Assembly: GCF_002925845.1 (NCBI RefSeq)
Contig: NZ_PDNI01000074.1
Span: 62,001-126,000, forward strand
Direction of reading: 5' to 3'
Length of the DNA stretch: 64,000 nt
From: Roseovarius nitratireducens
GTDB taxonomy: Bacteria > Pseudomonadota > Alphaproteobacteria > Rhodobacterales > Rhodobacteraceae
A program made the position numbers and the translations under genes. Below, piece after piece: positions 34,738-42,114 of the stretch (position 1 is its first letter; each line of letters begins with the position of its first letter). The notes under the pieces are model-generated. The model did not search any database. It was not told where the DNA came from and was given only the letters and a program-made list of their open reading frames with translations.

Positions 34738-36438
34738 TTACGCGCCAATAACCTTGACGCTCTCGTTCGGTGCGACACGCACGGTGCCCTGCTTGCGGAT
34801 ATGGCTCTCGACCACGTCCCAGATCTGCGGCCCCTCGGTGCCCTCGTTGACGCTGGCCCAACCGGCGACCACGTAATTCTTCTCGGGGTGGATGGCCTCG
34901 CCGGTCTTGAGCAGTGTCATGTCGCTGATCCGGCTGCCCTGCGGCTGGTTGATGTCGATCCGGTAGCCCATACCGCCGATGCGCACCATGTCGCCGCCCT
35001 GCTGGTAATAGGGGTCGGGGTTGAAGATGTTGTCGGCCACGTCCTCGAGAATGACCTTGATGAATTCGCCGGTCATTTCCGAGCGATACGCCTTGCCATA
35101 GGTCATCGAGGTGACGTTGAAGATGTCCTCGCGGGTGATGTCCTGCCCGGGGATGAGGCTCGGACCCCAGCGCACGCCGGGCGACATGGCGATATCCGCC
35201 TCGCGCTCCTCGATCAGCGCCTCGCAGATGAGATCGTCCCACGATCCGTTGAAATTGCCGCGCCGGTAGAGCAGGCTTTCGGTCTGGCCGATCACCTCTT
35301 CCAGCTCGGATTTGAACGGTGCGCGCTCGGCGTCGATGAGCGCGGCCACCTCCTTGTCCGGTGCGATCACGTCCGAGAAGATCGGGATCAGCTTGTGGCG
35401 GAAGCCCATCATGCGGCCATCGCGCACGTCGAGATCGACGCGGCTGACGAATTTGCCGTTGGAGCCGGAGGCCACGATGATCGTCTCACCCACCAGCACC
35501 GGCTCGGGCAGGGCGTCATGGGTGTGACCCGACAGGATCACGTCGATACCGCTGACGATGCCCGCCATCTTCTTGTCCACGTCAAAGCCGTTATGGCTGA
35601 GCACGACCACCAGGTCGGCCCCTTGCCCGCGCACCTCGTCGACCATGTCCTGCATGTTCTCGTCGCGGATACCGAAAGAATATTCGGGGAACATCCAGCC
35701 CGGGTTGGCAATCGGCATGTAGGGGAAGGCCTGACCGATCACGGCGATCTTGGCGCCGCCCCGCTCGAAGAACTTGTAAGGAGGGTAGAGATCCGAGGCG
35801 GGCTCGTCCCATTCGGCGTCGAAGATGTTCTGCCCGAGCGCGGCGAAAGGCAGGCCCTCGACCAGTTCCTGCATCCGGGCGGAGCCCAGGGTGAATTCCC
35901 AGTGAAAGGTCATCGCATCCGGCTTGAGCGCGTTCATCACGTTGACCATGTCCTGCCCCTGCGTGTGGTAGCAGGTGTAGGAGCCGTGCCAGGTATCACC
36001 GCCGTCGAGCAGGATCGCGTCAGGGCGATCGGCGCGGATTGCGTTGATGACTGTGGCCATGCGGTCCAGTCCACCCACCTTGCCATAGGCCTGCGCGAGG
36101 GCGCTGAAATCACCTGAGGACAGGGCGTAATGCGACGGGCTGCCATCGTCGATGCCGTAGAGCTTGCGGAAGTCGGCTCCGGTGACGTGCGGAACGGCAC
36201 CTTTGTTGTCGCCCACGCCGATATTGATCGACGGCTCACGGAAGTAGATCGGCTTAAGCTGTCCGTGAATGTCGGTGATGTGGATGAGGCTCACATTGCC
36301 GAATGTGTCGAACTGCAAAAGTTGGTCCTGCGTCAGCGCCTGTTGCGCGGCCAGCTTGGCCCAGTTGCCAAAGGACGATGCCCCAAGGATGGCCGACGCG
36401 GCCATGCTCGTTTGAAGAAAATCGCGACGCGAGATCAT
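34738..36438 (-). CDS. soxB: SoxB, thiosulfohydrolase
   Basis: A 566-residue dimanganese periplasmic hydrolase that releases sulfate from SoxY-bound cysteine-S-sulfate. Tat leader ISRRDFLQTSMAASAILG; 5'-nucleotidase-family metallophosphatase motifs THITDIHGQ-like IHITDIHGQLKPIY, LDGGDTWHGS, VVVLSHNGFDVD and LSGHTHDALPEP supply the metal ligands; the SoxB-specific YHTQGQDMVNVMNALKPDAMTFHWEF is present. I start at ATG 36438, with GGAAAGG six bases upstream and a short n-region; an alternative ATG 11 codons earlier lies within a hairpin and would lengthen the leader oddly. Confidence 0.96.
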   Translation of the reverse strand: MISRRDFLQTSMAASAILGASSFGNWAKLAAQQALTQDQLLQFDTFGNVSLIHITDIHGQLKPIYFREPSINIGVGDNKGAVPHVTGADFRKLYGIDDGSPSHYALSSGDFSALAQAYGKVGGLDRMATVINAIRADRPDAILLDGGDTWHGSYTCYHTQGQDMVNVMNALKPDAMTFHWEFTLGSARMQELVEGLPFAALGQNIFDAEWDEPASDLYPPYKFFERGGAKIAVIGQAFPYMPIANPGWMFPEYSFGIRDENMQDMVDEVRGQGADLVVVLSHNGFDVDKKMAGIVSGIDVILSGHTHDALPEPVLVGETIIVASGSNGKFVSRVDLDVRDGRMMGFRHKLIPIFSDVIAPDKEVAALIDAERAPFKSELEEVIGQTESLLYRRGNFNGSWDDLICEALIEEREADIAMSPGVRWGPSLIPGQDITREDIFNVTSMTYGKAYRSEMTGEFIKVILEDVADNIFNPDPYYQQGGDMVRIGGMGYRIDINQPQGSRISDMTLLKTGEAIHPEKNYVVAGWASVNEGTEGPQIWDVVESHIRKQGTVRVAPNESVKVIGA

Positions 36439-36456
36439 GTCGGGCCTTTCCACGTT

Positions 36457-36475
36457 CCGCATGAAACCCATGCGG
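36457..36475 (-). promoter_or_regulatory. Stem-loop in the soxB leader
   Basis: CCGCATG-N5-CATGCGG is a perfect seven-base stem ending 19 bases before the soxB ATG on the coding strand, with an A6 tract on its 5' side. Its position next to the ribosome-binding site suggests an effect on soxB translation or mRNA processing. Confidence 0.5.
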
Positions 36476-36501
36476 TTTTTTGAATGTTTCAGCTTGAAGA
36501 A

Positions 36502-36531
36502 AACCCCGCACGGGCAGCGCCCGGCGGGGTT
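36502..36531 (-). terminator. Strong stem-loop between soxA and soxB
   Basis: An interrupted 13-pair stem (AACCCCGC/GCGGGGTT enclosing CGGGC/GCCCG, loop AGC, one bulged A) directly follows the soxA stop; in the direction of transcription it is followed by TTTTC. It is a likely attenuator or processing site that would lower soxB-F relative to soxXYZA. Confidence 0.65.
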
Positions 36532-36537
36532 CTCGAA

Positions 36538-37389
36538 TCAGTTGCGGACCGACGGTCCCTCGACCGACAGGCCATTGCCGCGGCTCGCGACGTAGAGTTC
36601 CAGCGCCACGAATTCGGGGCTGCCGGGCTTGTAGGTCTCGGCGCGGGTGTCGCGCACGCAGCCCTTGAACCGGGCATGCACCGAATTCAGCTTGGTGTTT
36701 TTCAGCCGATAGACCGGGAAGCCGTTGATCTGCCCCTGGCTAAGATGGTCGGCGCGGATCATGCGGCCGTAATTGTCCTCGTGACAATTGGCACAGCTCA
36801 GCTCCAGTTGGCCGGTACGAGTGTAGTAGAGTTTCTTGCCCTGCTCCCACGTCTCGGCCACCGGGCCATCAGTGGCCACGTTGACGGGCAGACCGCGCGA
36901 GACCGAGGAAATCAGTGCCACCATGCTCGTCATGTCGGTGCCGGTATATTTCAGCGGCTCGGCCTGCATGTTCTCGGTGCGGCAGGCATTCACCTGCATC
37001 TCCAGCGTGCGGACCTCGCCCGCGGTCTCGTTCCACTTGGGATAGACCGCGCGCACGCCCTTCATGCTGTCCTCCACGTCACCGTGGCAGCTTGCACAGG
37101 ATTTGCCTGCCTCGCCCTCGACCTCGTCCCAGGCCGCCATCGCGTCCTCGACGAAGATCATGCCGGGATTGTCGAAATCGTCCGACTGCATGGCCCGGGT
37201 CTCGGTGCCACGGAAGTGCCAGCCCGAGATCACCTCGGGCAGGGCGCCCTCGACCACCGCAGAGGGTTCGGTCCAGGTGGTCATCTCGATCTCGCCATTG
37301 ATGGTCAGCTTATCCTCGGCGGGCTCGGCCCAGGCCGCCCCCGCCGTGATCGCGCCCAGTAGCGCCGTTATGGCTGCGGTTCTTTTCAT
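36538..37389 (-). CDS. soxA: SoxA, dihaem c-type cytochrome of the SoxAX complex
   Basis: A 283-residue periplasmic protein that with SoxX couples thiosulfate oxidatively to the SoxY cysteine. Sec signal MKRTAAITALLGAITAGAAWA. Both haem sites are kept: C98-C101-H102 (KSCASCHGD) and C199-C202-H203 (LSCANCHED), so this is the dihaem form. Axial/active-site cysteines are C136 (VNACRTE) and C244 (FKGCVRD), the latter being the persulfide-bearing catalytic ligand in Paracoccus and Rhodovulum. The reading frame extends upstream without homology; ATG 37387-37389 is set by the signal peptide. It starts 28 bases after soxZ. Confidence 0.95.
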   Translation of the reverse strand: MKRTAAITALLGAITAGAAWAEPAEDKLTINGEIEMTTWTEPSAVVEGALPEVISGWHFRGTETRAMQSDDFDNPGMIFVEDAMAAWDEVEGEAGKSCASCHGDVEDSMKGVRAVYPKWNETAGEVRTLEMQVNACRTENMQAEPLKYTGTDMTSMVALISSVSRGLPVNVATDGPVAETWEQGKKLYYTRTGQLELSCANCHEDNYGRMIRADHLSQGQINGFPVYRLKNTKLNSVHARFKGCVRDTRAETYKPGSPEFVALELYVASRGNGLSVEGPSVRN

Positions 37390-37417
37390 GTTCGTCCCTC
37401 CCTGACGATGAGGCCGA

Positions 37418-37747
37418 TCAGGCCAGCGCGACGCTCTTGGTCTCTTCGTAGACGGAGCCGTCGTCGTCGTACCAGGTGAACTTGAAGTCACCGGCATCGG
37501 GCACCACGGCCTCGAATTCGAAATACGGGTTGGTCGAGATCGCGGGCTCCATCGCCACGTCGACGACCATCTCGCCGTTGTACTCGCAGGTGAAGCGGTG
37601 GATGATCGAGCGCGGGATGGTGTTGCCATCCTTGTCCTTGCGCTGGCCCGATTCCATCGGGTGGCTGATGAGGGTCTTGATGGTAACCACCTCACCGGCC
37701 TTGGCTTTGCGCGGTGCTTTCACGCGGGGTCTGACGTTGTCTGCCAT
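37418..37747 (-). CDS. soxZ: SoxZ, sulfur-compound chelating partner of SoxY
   Basis: A 109-residue immunoglobulin-like periplasmic protein without its own signal peptide, exported in complex with SoxY. It opens with the typical MADNVRPRVKAPRKAKAGEVVTIKTLISHPMESG and contains RSIIHRFTCEYNGE (single Cys) and FKFTWYDDDGSVYEE. SoxYZ carries thiosulfate-derived intermediates on the SoxY C-terminal cysteine. It lies 23 bases after soxY and 28 before soxA. Confidence 0.96.
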   Translation of the reverse strand: MADNVRPRVKAPRKAKAGEVVTIKTLISHPMESGQRKDKDGNTIPRSIIHRFTCEYNGEMVVDVAMEPAISTNPYFEFEAVVPDAGDFKFTWYDDDGSVYEETKSVALA

Positions 37748-37770
37748 TGTCCTAGTCTCCTGTCTCTGCC

Positions 37771-38187
37771 TCAGCCGCCGCAGCCGCCGATGGTGACCTT
37801 GACGTTGCTCGATGCCTTGGCGAACGAGCCGTCCTTCATCTTGGCGATCGCCACCACGTCCTGCGTTCCGGCCAGCCGGATGCGGGTCGAGGCGCTCTGC
37901 GATCCAGCCAGCGGGCCGAATTTGAACTCGGCCACGCCGGGCGTCGGATTGCCCGTTGCCAGCACAAGAATCGCCTCGGCGCCGGGCGCATCCACCTCGA
38001 TCGGCACGGTATTGCCGTTCTCGGCGATCTCGGGCGCGGTCAGGGTGATGCCTTCGCTGCCCATTTCCGCCCCGCCGGTGAACTCGGCGATCCGGTCCTC
38101 GGCGGCGGCGGTCGCCCGCATCGGCAGGCCGAAGGCCACGAACGCGCCCGCCCCCATCACCATCACGCTGCGTCTTGTCAGTGTCAT
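37771..38187 (-). CDS. soxY: SoxY, sulfur carrier protein
   Basis: A 138-residue carrier exported by Tat (LTRRSVMVMGAGAFVAFG), with SoxZ riding along. The C-terminal swinging arm ends GGCGG, with the substrate-carrying cysteine at position 136, exactly as in known SoxY proteins. ATG 38185-38187 has GGAG nine bases upstream; longer in-frame extensions run into soxX and are not credible. It follows soxX by 44 bases. Confidence 0.96.
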   Translation of the reverse strand: MTLTRRSVMVMGAGAFVAFGLPMRATAAAEDRIAEFTGGAEMGSEGITLTAPEIAENGNTVPIEVDAPGAEAILVLATGNPTPGVAEFKFGPLAGSQSASTRIRLAGTQDVVAIAKMKDGSFAKASSNVKVTIGGCGG

Positions 38188-38231
38188 CTCGTCTTTCTCC
38201 TTTACAGGCCGCCCGGCGCGCGGGCGCGGTA

Positions 38232-38702
38232 TCATTCCTTGAGGGTCAGCAGGTAGGCGACCACATCCTCGATCTGCTGTGCGGTCAGAAGCGGGCCAAA
38301 GCTGTCGTCTGCCGCGTCGCCGGTATAGGCGTTGCCAGGGCGGATGAACCCGTCGACCTTGTAGAAGGACGGCATCATCGAGCCGGGGAACATCATCTTG
38401 GCGTTGGTGACGATGCCGCGCAGTTCCGCCTCGCTCCAGCGGTCGCCGACCCCGTCGAGGGGCGGGCCGATTTCGCCCTGAAACGGAACGTCGCTCATCT
38501 CGGTATTGACGTGGCACGCCACGCAATTGCCGAGTGACTTCGTCCCGACCACCTCGCGCCCCCGAACCGGATCGCCAGGTTGTCCGGTCAGCGACTGCGT
38601 CACAGCGCCTACCTCGAAGGCCACGTTGCCGGGCGCAACCTCCGCCGCCGCGGCGCCCGAGGCCGCACAGGCGAGGGCCAGGGTAATAATATTGCGTCTC
38701 AT
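38232..38702 (-). CDS. soxX: SoxX, monohaem c-type cytochrome of the SoxAX complex
   Basis: A 156-residue periplasmic cytochrome with a Sec signal (MRRNIITLALACAASGAAAA), one haem site C60-C63-H64 (LGNCVACHVN) and a Met ligand candidate in FPGSMMPSFYKVDGFI. It takes electrons from the SoxA reaction and passes them to the respiratory chain. It is the first gene of the main leftward operon after a 117-base regulated gap that separates it from soxW. Confidence 0.95.
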   Translation of the reverse strand: MRRNIITLALACAASGAAAAEVAPGNVAFEVGAVTQSLTGQPGDPVRGREVVGTKSLGNCVACHVNTEMSDVPFQGEIGPPLDGVGDRWSEAELRGIVTNAKMMFPGSMMPSFYKVDGFIRPGNAYTGDAADDSFGPLLTAQQIEDVVAYLLTLKE

Positions 38703-38770
38703 GCGTCCTCCCTAACACATTCAGAATTCAGTATATCATAGAACACAAACGCGTGAGCACACAACATTAA

Positions 38771-38786
38771 ATTCTGATTATTGAAT
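38771..38786. promoter_or_regulatory. ATTC-N8-GAAT site in the soxW-soxX gap, candidate SoxR operator
   Basis: ATTC-TGATTATT-GAAT matches the consensus described for the related ArsR repressor SqrR. A second possible site, ATTC-N11-GAAC with a TATATCATA core, is at 38726-38744 just upstream of soxX. In Pseudaminobacter, SoxR is known to bind the soxW-soxX and soxS-soxV gaps, which supports an operator role here. Confidence 0.6.
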
Positions 38787-38819
38787 TTGATGTATTCGCG
38801 CGCTCATGTTTGGCCGTGT

Positions 38820-39398
38820 TCACTCCGACTTAGCGGCAGCGCGCTGCTCGATCATCCGTGCGTGATACCTCTGAAAATCCTCATCCGTATCAAGCGCGTA
38901 TCGCTCTTCTCTCACCCATGTCAGCAGGTCGAGCGTAGTCTGTGGGCCGAATGCGCCGGGCATCATCGCCACCGCTGCCTCGGCCGCGGTTTGCCCCTCC
39001 GGCACCTCCTCGGGCAGGAACAGGATCGACGGAGTGAACAGCAGGCCCCACTTTCGCGTGGCCTGTTTTTCGCTCAGTGATTCCCCGTCGAAATCGGTCA
39101 CCTCGATATCGCCGTGCAGGTTGATCTGCACCACGAAATAATTCTCGCGGATATAGTCTGCGATCTCGGCGCGCGGAAACACCTCCTCGTGCATCTTTGT
39201 GCAGTAGATGCAGCCGCGCTGCTCCACGATCAGCATCAGGCGCTTGCCCTCGGCATTGGCCTCGGCAAGATCCTCACGCAAGTCCTTGAACGTCTCGCGC
39301 ATCCAGTCGGTCTTGTGCAGCCCGTCATCGCCAAGCTCCGCCGCGGCGACCGGCACTGCTAGCAGGAGCGCCGCCATCAGGCTCAGGAATCGTGTCAT
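38820..39398 (-). CDS. soxW: SoxW, periplasmic thioredoxin
   Basis: A 192-residue thioredoxin-fold protein with a Sec signal (MTRFLSLMAALLLAVPVAA) and the redox motif C63-I-Y-C66 in EQRGCIYCTKMHEEVF. A cis-proline segment (LLFTPSILFLPEE) completes the thioredoxin active site. SoxW receives electrons from the membrane protein SoxV and keeps Sox proteins, notably SoxY, in a reduced active state. It follows soxV by 12 bases. Confidence 0.92.
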   Translation of the reverse strand: MTRFLSLMAALLLAVPVAAAELGDDGLHKTDWMRETFKDLREDLAEANAEGKRLMLIVEQRGCIYCTKMHEEVFPRAEIADYIRENYFVVQINLHGDIEVTDFDGESLSEKQATRKWGLLFTPSILFLPEEVPEGQTAAEAAVAMMPGAFGPQTTLDLLTWVREERYALDTDEDFQRYHARMIEQRAAAKSE

Positions 39399-39410
39399 GT
39401 CATCTCCTCC

Positions 39411-40148
39411 CTAGATTTTCTGAAAGACCGGAAAGGCCTCGAGCATCCATTGCGCGATGTAGTTGACGCTGTCGGTGGCGATCAGAACGGCAAAAACGAT
39501 TAGCAATGCGCCCATCGCCTTCTCCACCACCGGCAGGTATTGTCGAAATCGCGCAACGAAGCGCAGGAACGGCCCGATGAACAGCGCCGCCACCATGAAC
39601 GGCGTTGTCATGGCAAGCCCGAAGACAAGCATCAGCCCCAGCCCCTTGATCGCCGTGGCCTCGGTGCTCGCGGTGAACACCACCGCAGTCAGCACGCCGC
39701 CCACGCAGGGCGTCCAGCCGGCGGCAAAGGCAAAGCCGACGAGATATGCGCCCATCACCGACATGCCCTTGGTCTCGCCCGCCTCGATCTGGAACACGCG
39801 ATTGAGAAAGCCGATGCGCAGCACGCCCAGGAAGTGCAACCCCATCACCAGTACGATGAGCGCAGCCACTGCGCGAAATTCTGTCTGATGCGCGCGAAAC
39901 GCCTGGCTCAGCCCGAAGGCAGCAGCACCCAGAAGGACGAAAACCGTGATGATCCCCGCCGAGAACATCACCGAGGCGGCGAAGGCACGCGCCCGCACTC
40001 CCGCTGGAATGGCGCCTTCAGCCGTTACCGCAGAGACAGACGCCCCCGCCATGTAGCTGAGGTAGAACGGCACGATCGGTAGCACGCAGGGCGAAAAGAA
40101 CACCACGAGCCCACCAAGAAAGGCACTCAGCAAGGAGACATCGAACAT
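39411..40148 (-). CDS. soxV: SoxV, CcdA-like thiol electron transporter
   Basis: A 245-residue six-helix membrane protein of the DsbD/CcdA family that carries reducing power from cytosolic thioredoxin to SoxW. The paired cysteines lie in two related helices, C21 (FFSPCVLPIVPFYLSYMAG) and C148 (AAGWTPCVGGVL). It starts the leftward soxVW unit and is divergent from soxS. Confidence 0.93.
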   Translation of the reverse strand: MFDVSLLSAFLGGLVVFFSPCVLPIVPFYLSYMAGASVSAVTAEGAIPAGVRARAFAASVMFSAGIITVFVLLGAAAFGLSQAFRAHQTEFRAVAALIVLVMGLHFLGVLRIGFLNRVFQIEAGETKGMSVMGAYLVGFAFAAGWTPCVGGVLTAVVFTASTEATAIKGLGLMLVFGLAMTTPFMVAALFIGPFLRFVARFRQYLPVVEKAMGALLIVFAVLIATDSVNYIAQWMLEAFPVFQKI

Positions 40149-40226
40149 CAGGGACCCCGGGAAGGTTGCAACAGATTCACATTCAAACTATCATATGTTT
40201 TTGAACATCCGTCAATCGGAGCGCCC
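40149..40226. promoter_or_regulatory. soxV-soxS divergent control region
   Basis: A short AT-rich gap carrying ATTCAAA (40172-40178) and, after an ACTATCATATG core, TTTTGAAC, forming an interrupted inverted repeat TTCAAA-N12-TTTGAA. The ATCATA core recurs in the soxW-soxX gap. The homologous gap binds SoxR in Pseudaminobacter, so this is a likely SoxR operator controlling both directions. Confidence 0.5.
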
Positions 40227-40589
40227 ATGCGCGTGCCCGTCCTCATTCTCGGTCTGATCCTAGCCACCCTGCCCGGCGTGCCGCACGCGGCGGAATTGCT
40301 GATGGTTGAGCGGCACGGCTGTCACTGGTGCGAGCGCTGGAACGCCGAGATCGGCCCGATCTATCCCAAGACCGACGAGGCCACCCGCGCGCCGCTGCGC
40401 CGCGCGCAGATCAATGACCTGCCGGAGAATGTCGAGTTCACCTCGCGGCCAGTGTTCACGCCCACCTTCGTGCTGATCGACGACGGGCGCGAGCTTGGCC
40501 GGATCGAGGGCTACGCAGGCGACGAGTTCTTCTGGTTCCTGCTCGGCCAGCTTCTTGACGCGCATCCCAAGGCCACGTCCCTGCCGTGA
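40227..40589 (+). CDS. soxS: SoxS, periplasmic thioredoxin-like protein
   Basis: A 120-residue exported thioredoxin-like protein: Sec signal MRVPVLILGLILATLPGVPHA and active site C32-H-W-C35 (ERHGCHWCERWNAEIG). In Paracoccus SoxS reactivates SoxYZ by reducing its blocked carrier cysteine. It lies at the head of the rightward soxS-soxR-soxT unit, 27 bases before soxR, divergent from soxV. Confidence 0.92.
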   Translation: MRVPVLILGLILATLPGVPHAAELLMVERHGCHWCERWNAEIGPIYPKTDEATRAPLRRAQINDLPENVEFTSRPVFTPTFVLIDDGRELGRIEGYAGDEFFWFLLGQLLDAHPKATSLP

Positions 40590-40616
40590 CCCCACCCAAT
40601 TGACGGACCTGAGCCG

Positions 40617-40931
40617 ATGGACATCACCCCGCAAAGCCTTGACGATTTTCACCGCCACGCCTGCAACGCGGCGGAGTTTCTCAAGGCGATCAGCCACGAG
40701 GGGCGGCTGATGATCCTGTGCTACCTTGCCACCGGCGAGAAATCCGTCTCCGAGCTTGAAACGCTGCTGTCCGCGCGGCAGGCGGCGGTGTCGCAACAGC
40801 TTTCGCGGCTGCGACAGGAGGGGCTGGTCACTCCGAGACGTGAGGGCAAGACGATCTATTATCGTTTGACAGACGAGCGCACCAGGAGAATGCTCTCGGT
40901 GGTGTATGACCTGTTCTGCCACACTGCGTGA
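40617..40931 (+). CDS. soxR: SoxR, ArsR-type repressor of sox genes
   Basis: A 104-residue ArsR-family winged-helix repressor (recognition helix region LSARQAAVSQQLSRLRQEGLV, wing RREGKTIYYRL). Cysteines C35 (LMILCYLA) and C101 (LFCHTA) occupy the positions of the sulfide/persulfide-sensing pair of SqrR and BigR; a third, C16, is near the N-terminus. It should release the sox operators when reactive sulfur forms a C35-C101 polysulfide link. This is unrelated to the MerR-type SoxR of enterobacteria. It sits between soxS and soxT. Confidence 0.93.
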   Translation: MDITPQSLDDFHRHACNAAEFLKAISHEGRLMILCYLATGEKSVSELETLLSARQAAVSQQLSRLRQEGLVTPRREGKTIYYRLTDERTRRMLSVVYDLFCHTA

Positions 40932-40967
40932 CAGGGGTCGTGGCGCCGGGCGGAGGGAGGAAGCGTA

Positions 40968-42017
40968 ATGGCCACCGACATTCCCGATCCGATCCTCATC
41001 GCGCTGGTGGCGTTCGGTGGCGGTATCCTTCTGGGGCTTGCGGCCCGGATCGGGCGGTTCTGTACGCTGGGTGCGATCGAGGACCTGCTCTACCAAGGTA
41101 GTGACACGCGCCTGCGGATGTGGGGGCTGGCCATCGGCTTTGCCGGGGTGGCGGGGTTCGGCATGGCAGCGCTGGGCCTCTTCGACATCGGCGCGAATGT
41201 CTACTGGCGCACGCCGTGGTCGCCGCTTGCCAGCGTGGTTGGCGGGCTGCTCTTCGGCTATGGCATGTCGATCGCCGGGAATTGCGGCCACGGTGCGCTG
41301 GCGCGGCTGGGCGGTGGCGATCTGCGGGCCTTCGTCATCGTACTGGTGATGGGCATCTCGGCCTATGTCATGATGTCGGGTCCGCTGGCGGCGCTACGCG
41401 TGGCCCTGACCGACGCCACCAGCCTTGGTTGGCAGACCCGCAGCTATGCCGAGGTTGTGTCCACGCTTACCGGGCTACCGCTGGTCTGGGCAGGGCTTGG
41501 CCTGTCGTTCGGCATCGCGGTGATGGCGCTGGCGTCGGGTCCGTTCCTCGCCAATCGGCGCGCGGTGTTTTGGGGCTCGGCAGTCGGACTCGCCATTGCC
41601 TCGGGCTGGGCGGTGACCTCGCATGTGGCTACCCACGGCTTCGCCCCGCAGGAGGTGATCTCGCACACGTTTTCGGCCCCGCTGGGAGATACGATCCTCT
41701 ACCTGATGACCGCCAGCAGCGGAACCGGCATCAGCTTTGGCGTTGCCTCGGTTTTCGGCGTGCTGGCGGGGGCGCTCCTGGGCAGTTTTGTCCAGGGCCA
41801 TTTCCGTTGGGAGGCGTGCGAGGACCCGCGCGAACTGCGCCGCCAGATTCTCGGCGGGGTTTGCATGGGCTTTGGCGGGGTGATCGCTGTGGGCTGCTCG
41901 ATCGGGCAGGGCATGTCGGCGTTCTCGGTGCTGGCGCTGAGCGCGCCGGTCACGTTGGCTGCCATCTTCGCAGGGGCGGCGCTCGGCCTGCGGCAACTCA
42001 TCACCGGCTTTGCGTGA
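40968..42017 (+). CDS. soxT: SoxT, YeeE/YedE-family sulfur transporter
   Basis: A 349-residue polytopic membrane protein of the YeeE/YedE family, found next to soxR/soxS in many alphaproteobacteria. Conserved sulfur-relay cysteines: GRFCTLGA (near 32), AGNCGHGALARLGGGD (near 104) and VGCSIGQGMS (near 310). It follows soxR by 36 bases and probably exchanges sulfur compounds with the periplasm, perhaps also feeding the signal sensed by SoxR. It is not a close copy of the SoxT-like protein at 28762-29826 (different loops and C-terminus). Confidence 0.88.
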   Translation: MATDIPDPILIALVAFGGGILLGLAARIGRFCTLGAIEDLLYQGSDTRLRMWGLAIGFAGVAGFGMAALGLFDIGANVYWRTPWSPLASVVGGLLFGYGMSIAGNCGHGALARLGGGDLRAFVIVLVMGISAYVMMSGPLAALRVALTDATSLGWQTRSYAEVVSTLTGLPLVWAGLGLSFGIAVMALASGPFLANRRAVFWGSAVGLAIASGWAVTSHVATHGFAPQEVISHTFSAPLGDTILYLMTASSGTGISFGVASVFGVLAGALLGSFVQGHFRWEACEDPRELRRQILGGVCMGFGGVIAVGCSIGQGMSAFSVLALSAPVTLAAIFAGAALGLRQLITGFA

Positions 42018-42114
42018 ATGCCTGGAACTGCGGGGCGAACTGGTCTTTGGCCGATGCCAGGATACCATAACCGAGCGGGACAAGACACCCTTCCCCCTTG
42101 TCGCCGTCCAGGCT

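Noticed and set aside
36439-36471. Earlier in-frame ATG for soxB (11 codons upstream)
   Set aside because: It lies inside a perfect hairpin and lacks an RBS; the ATG at 36438 has one and gives a normal Tat leader.
40617-40931. soxR as the MerR-type superoxide sensor
   Set aside because: The protein is a 104-residue ArsR-type repressor with two conserved cysteines and lies in a sulfur-oxidation locus.
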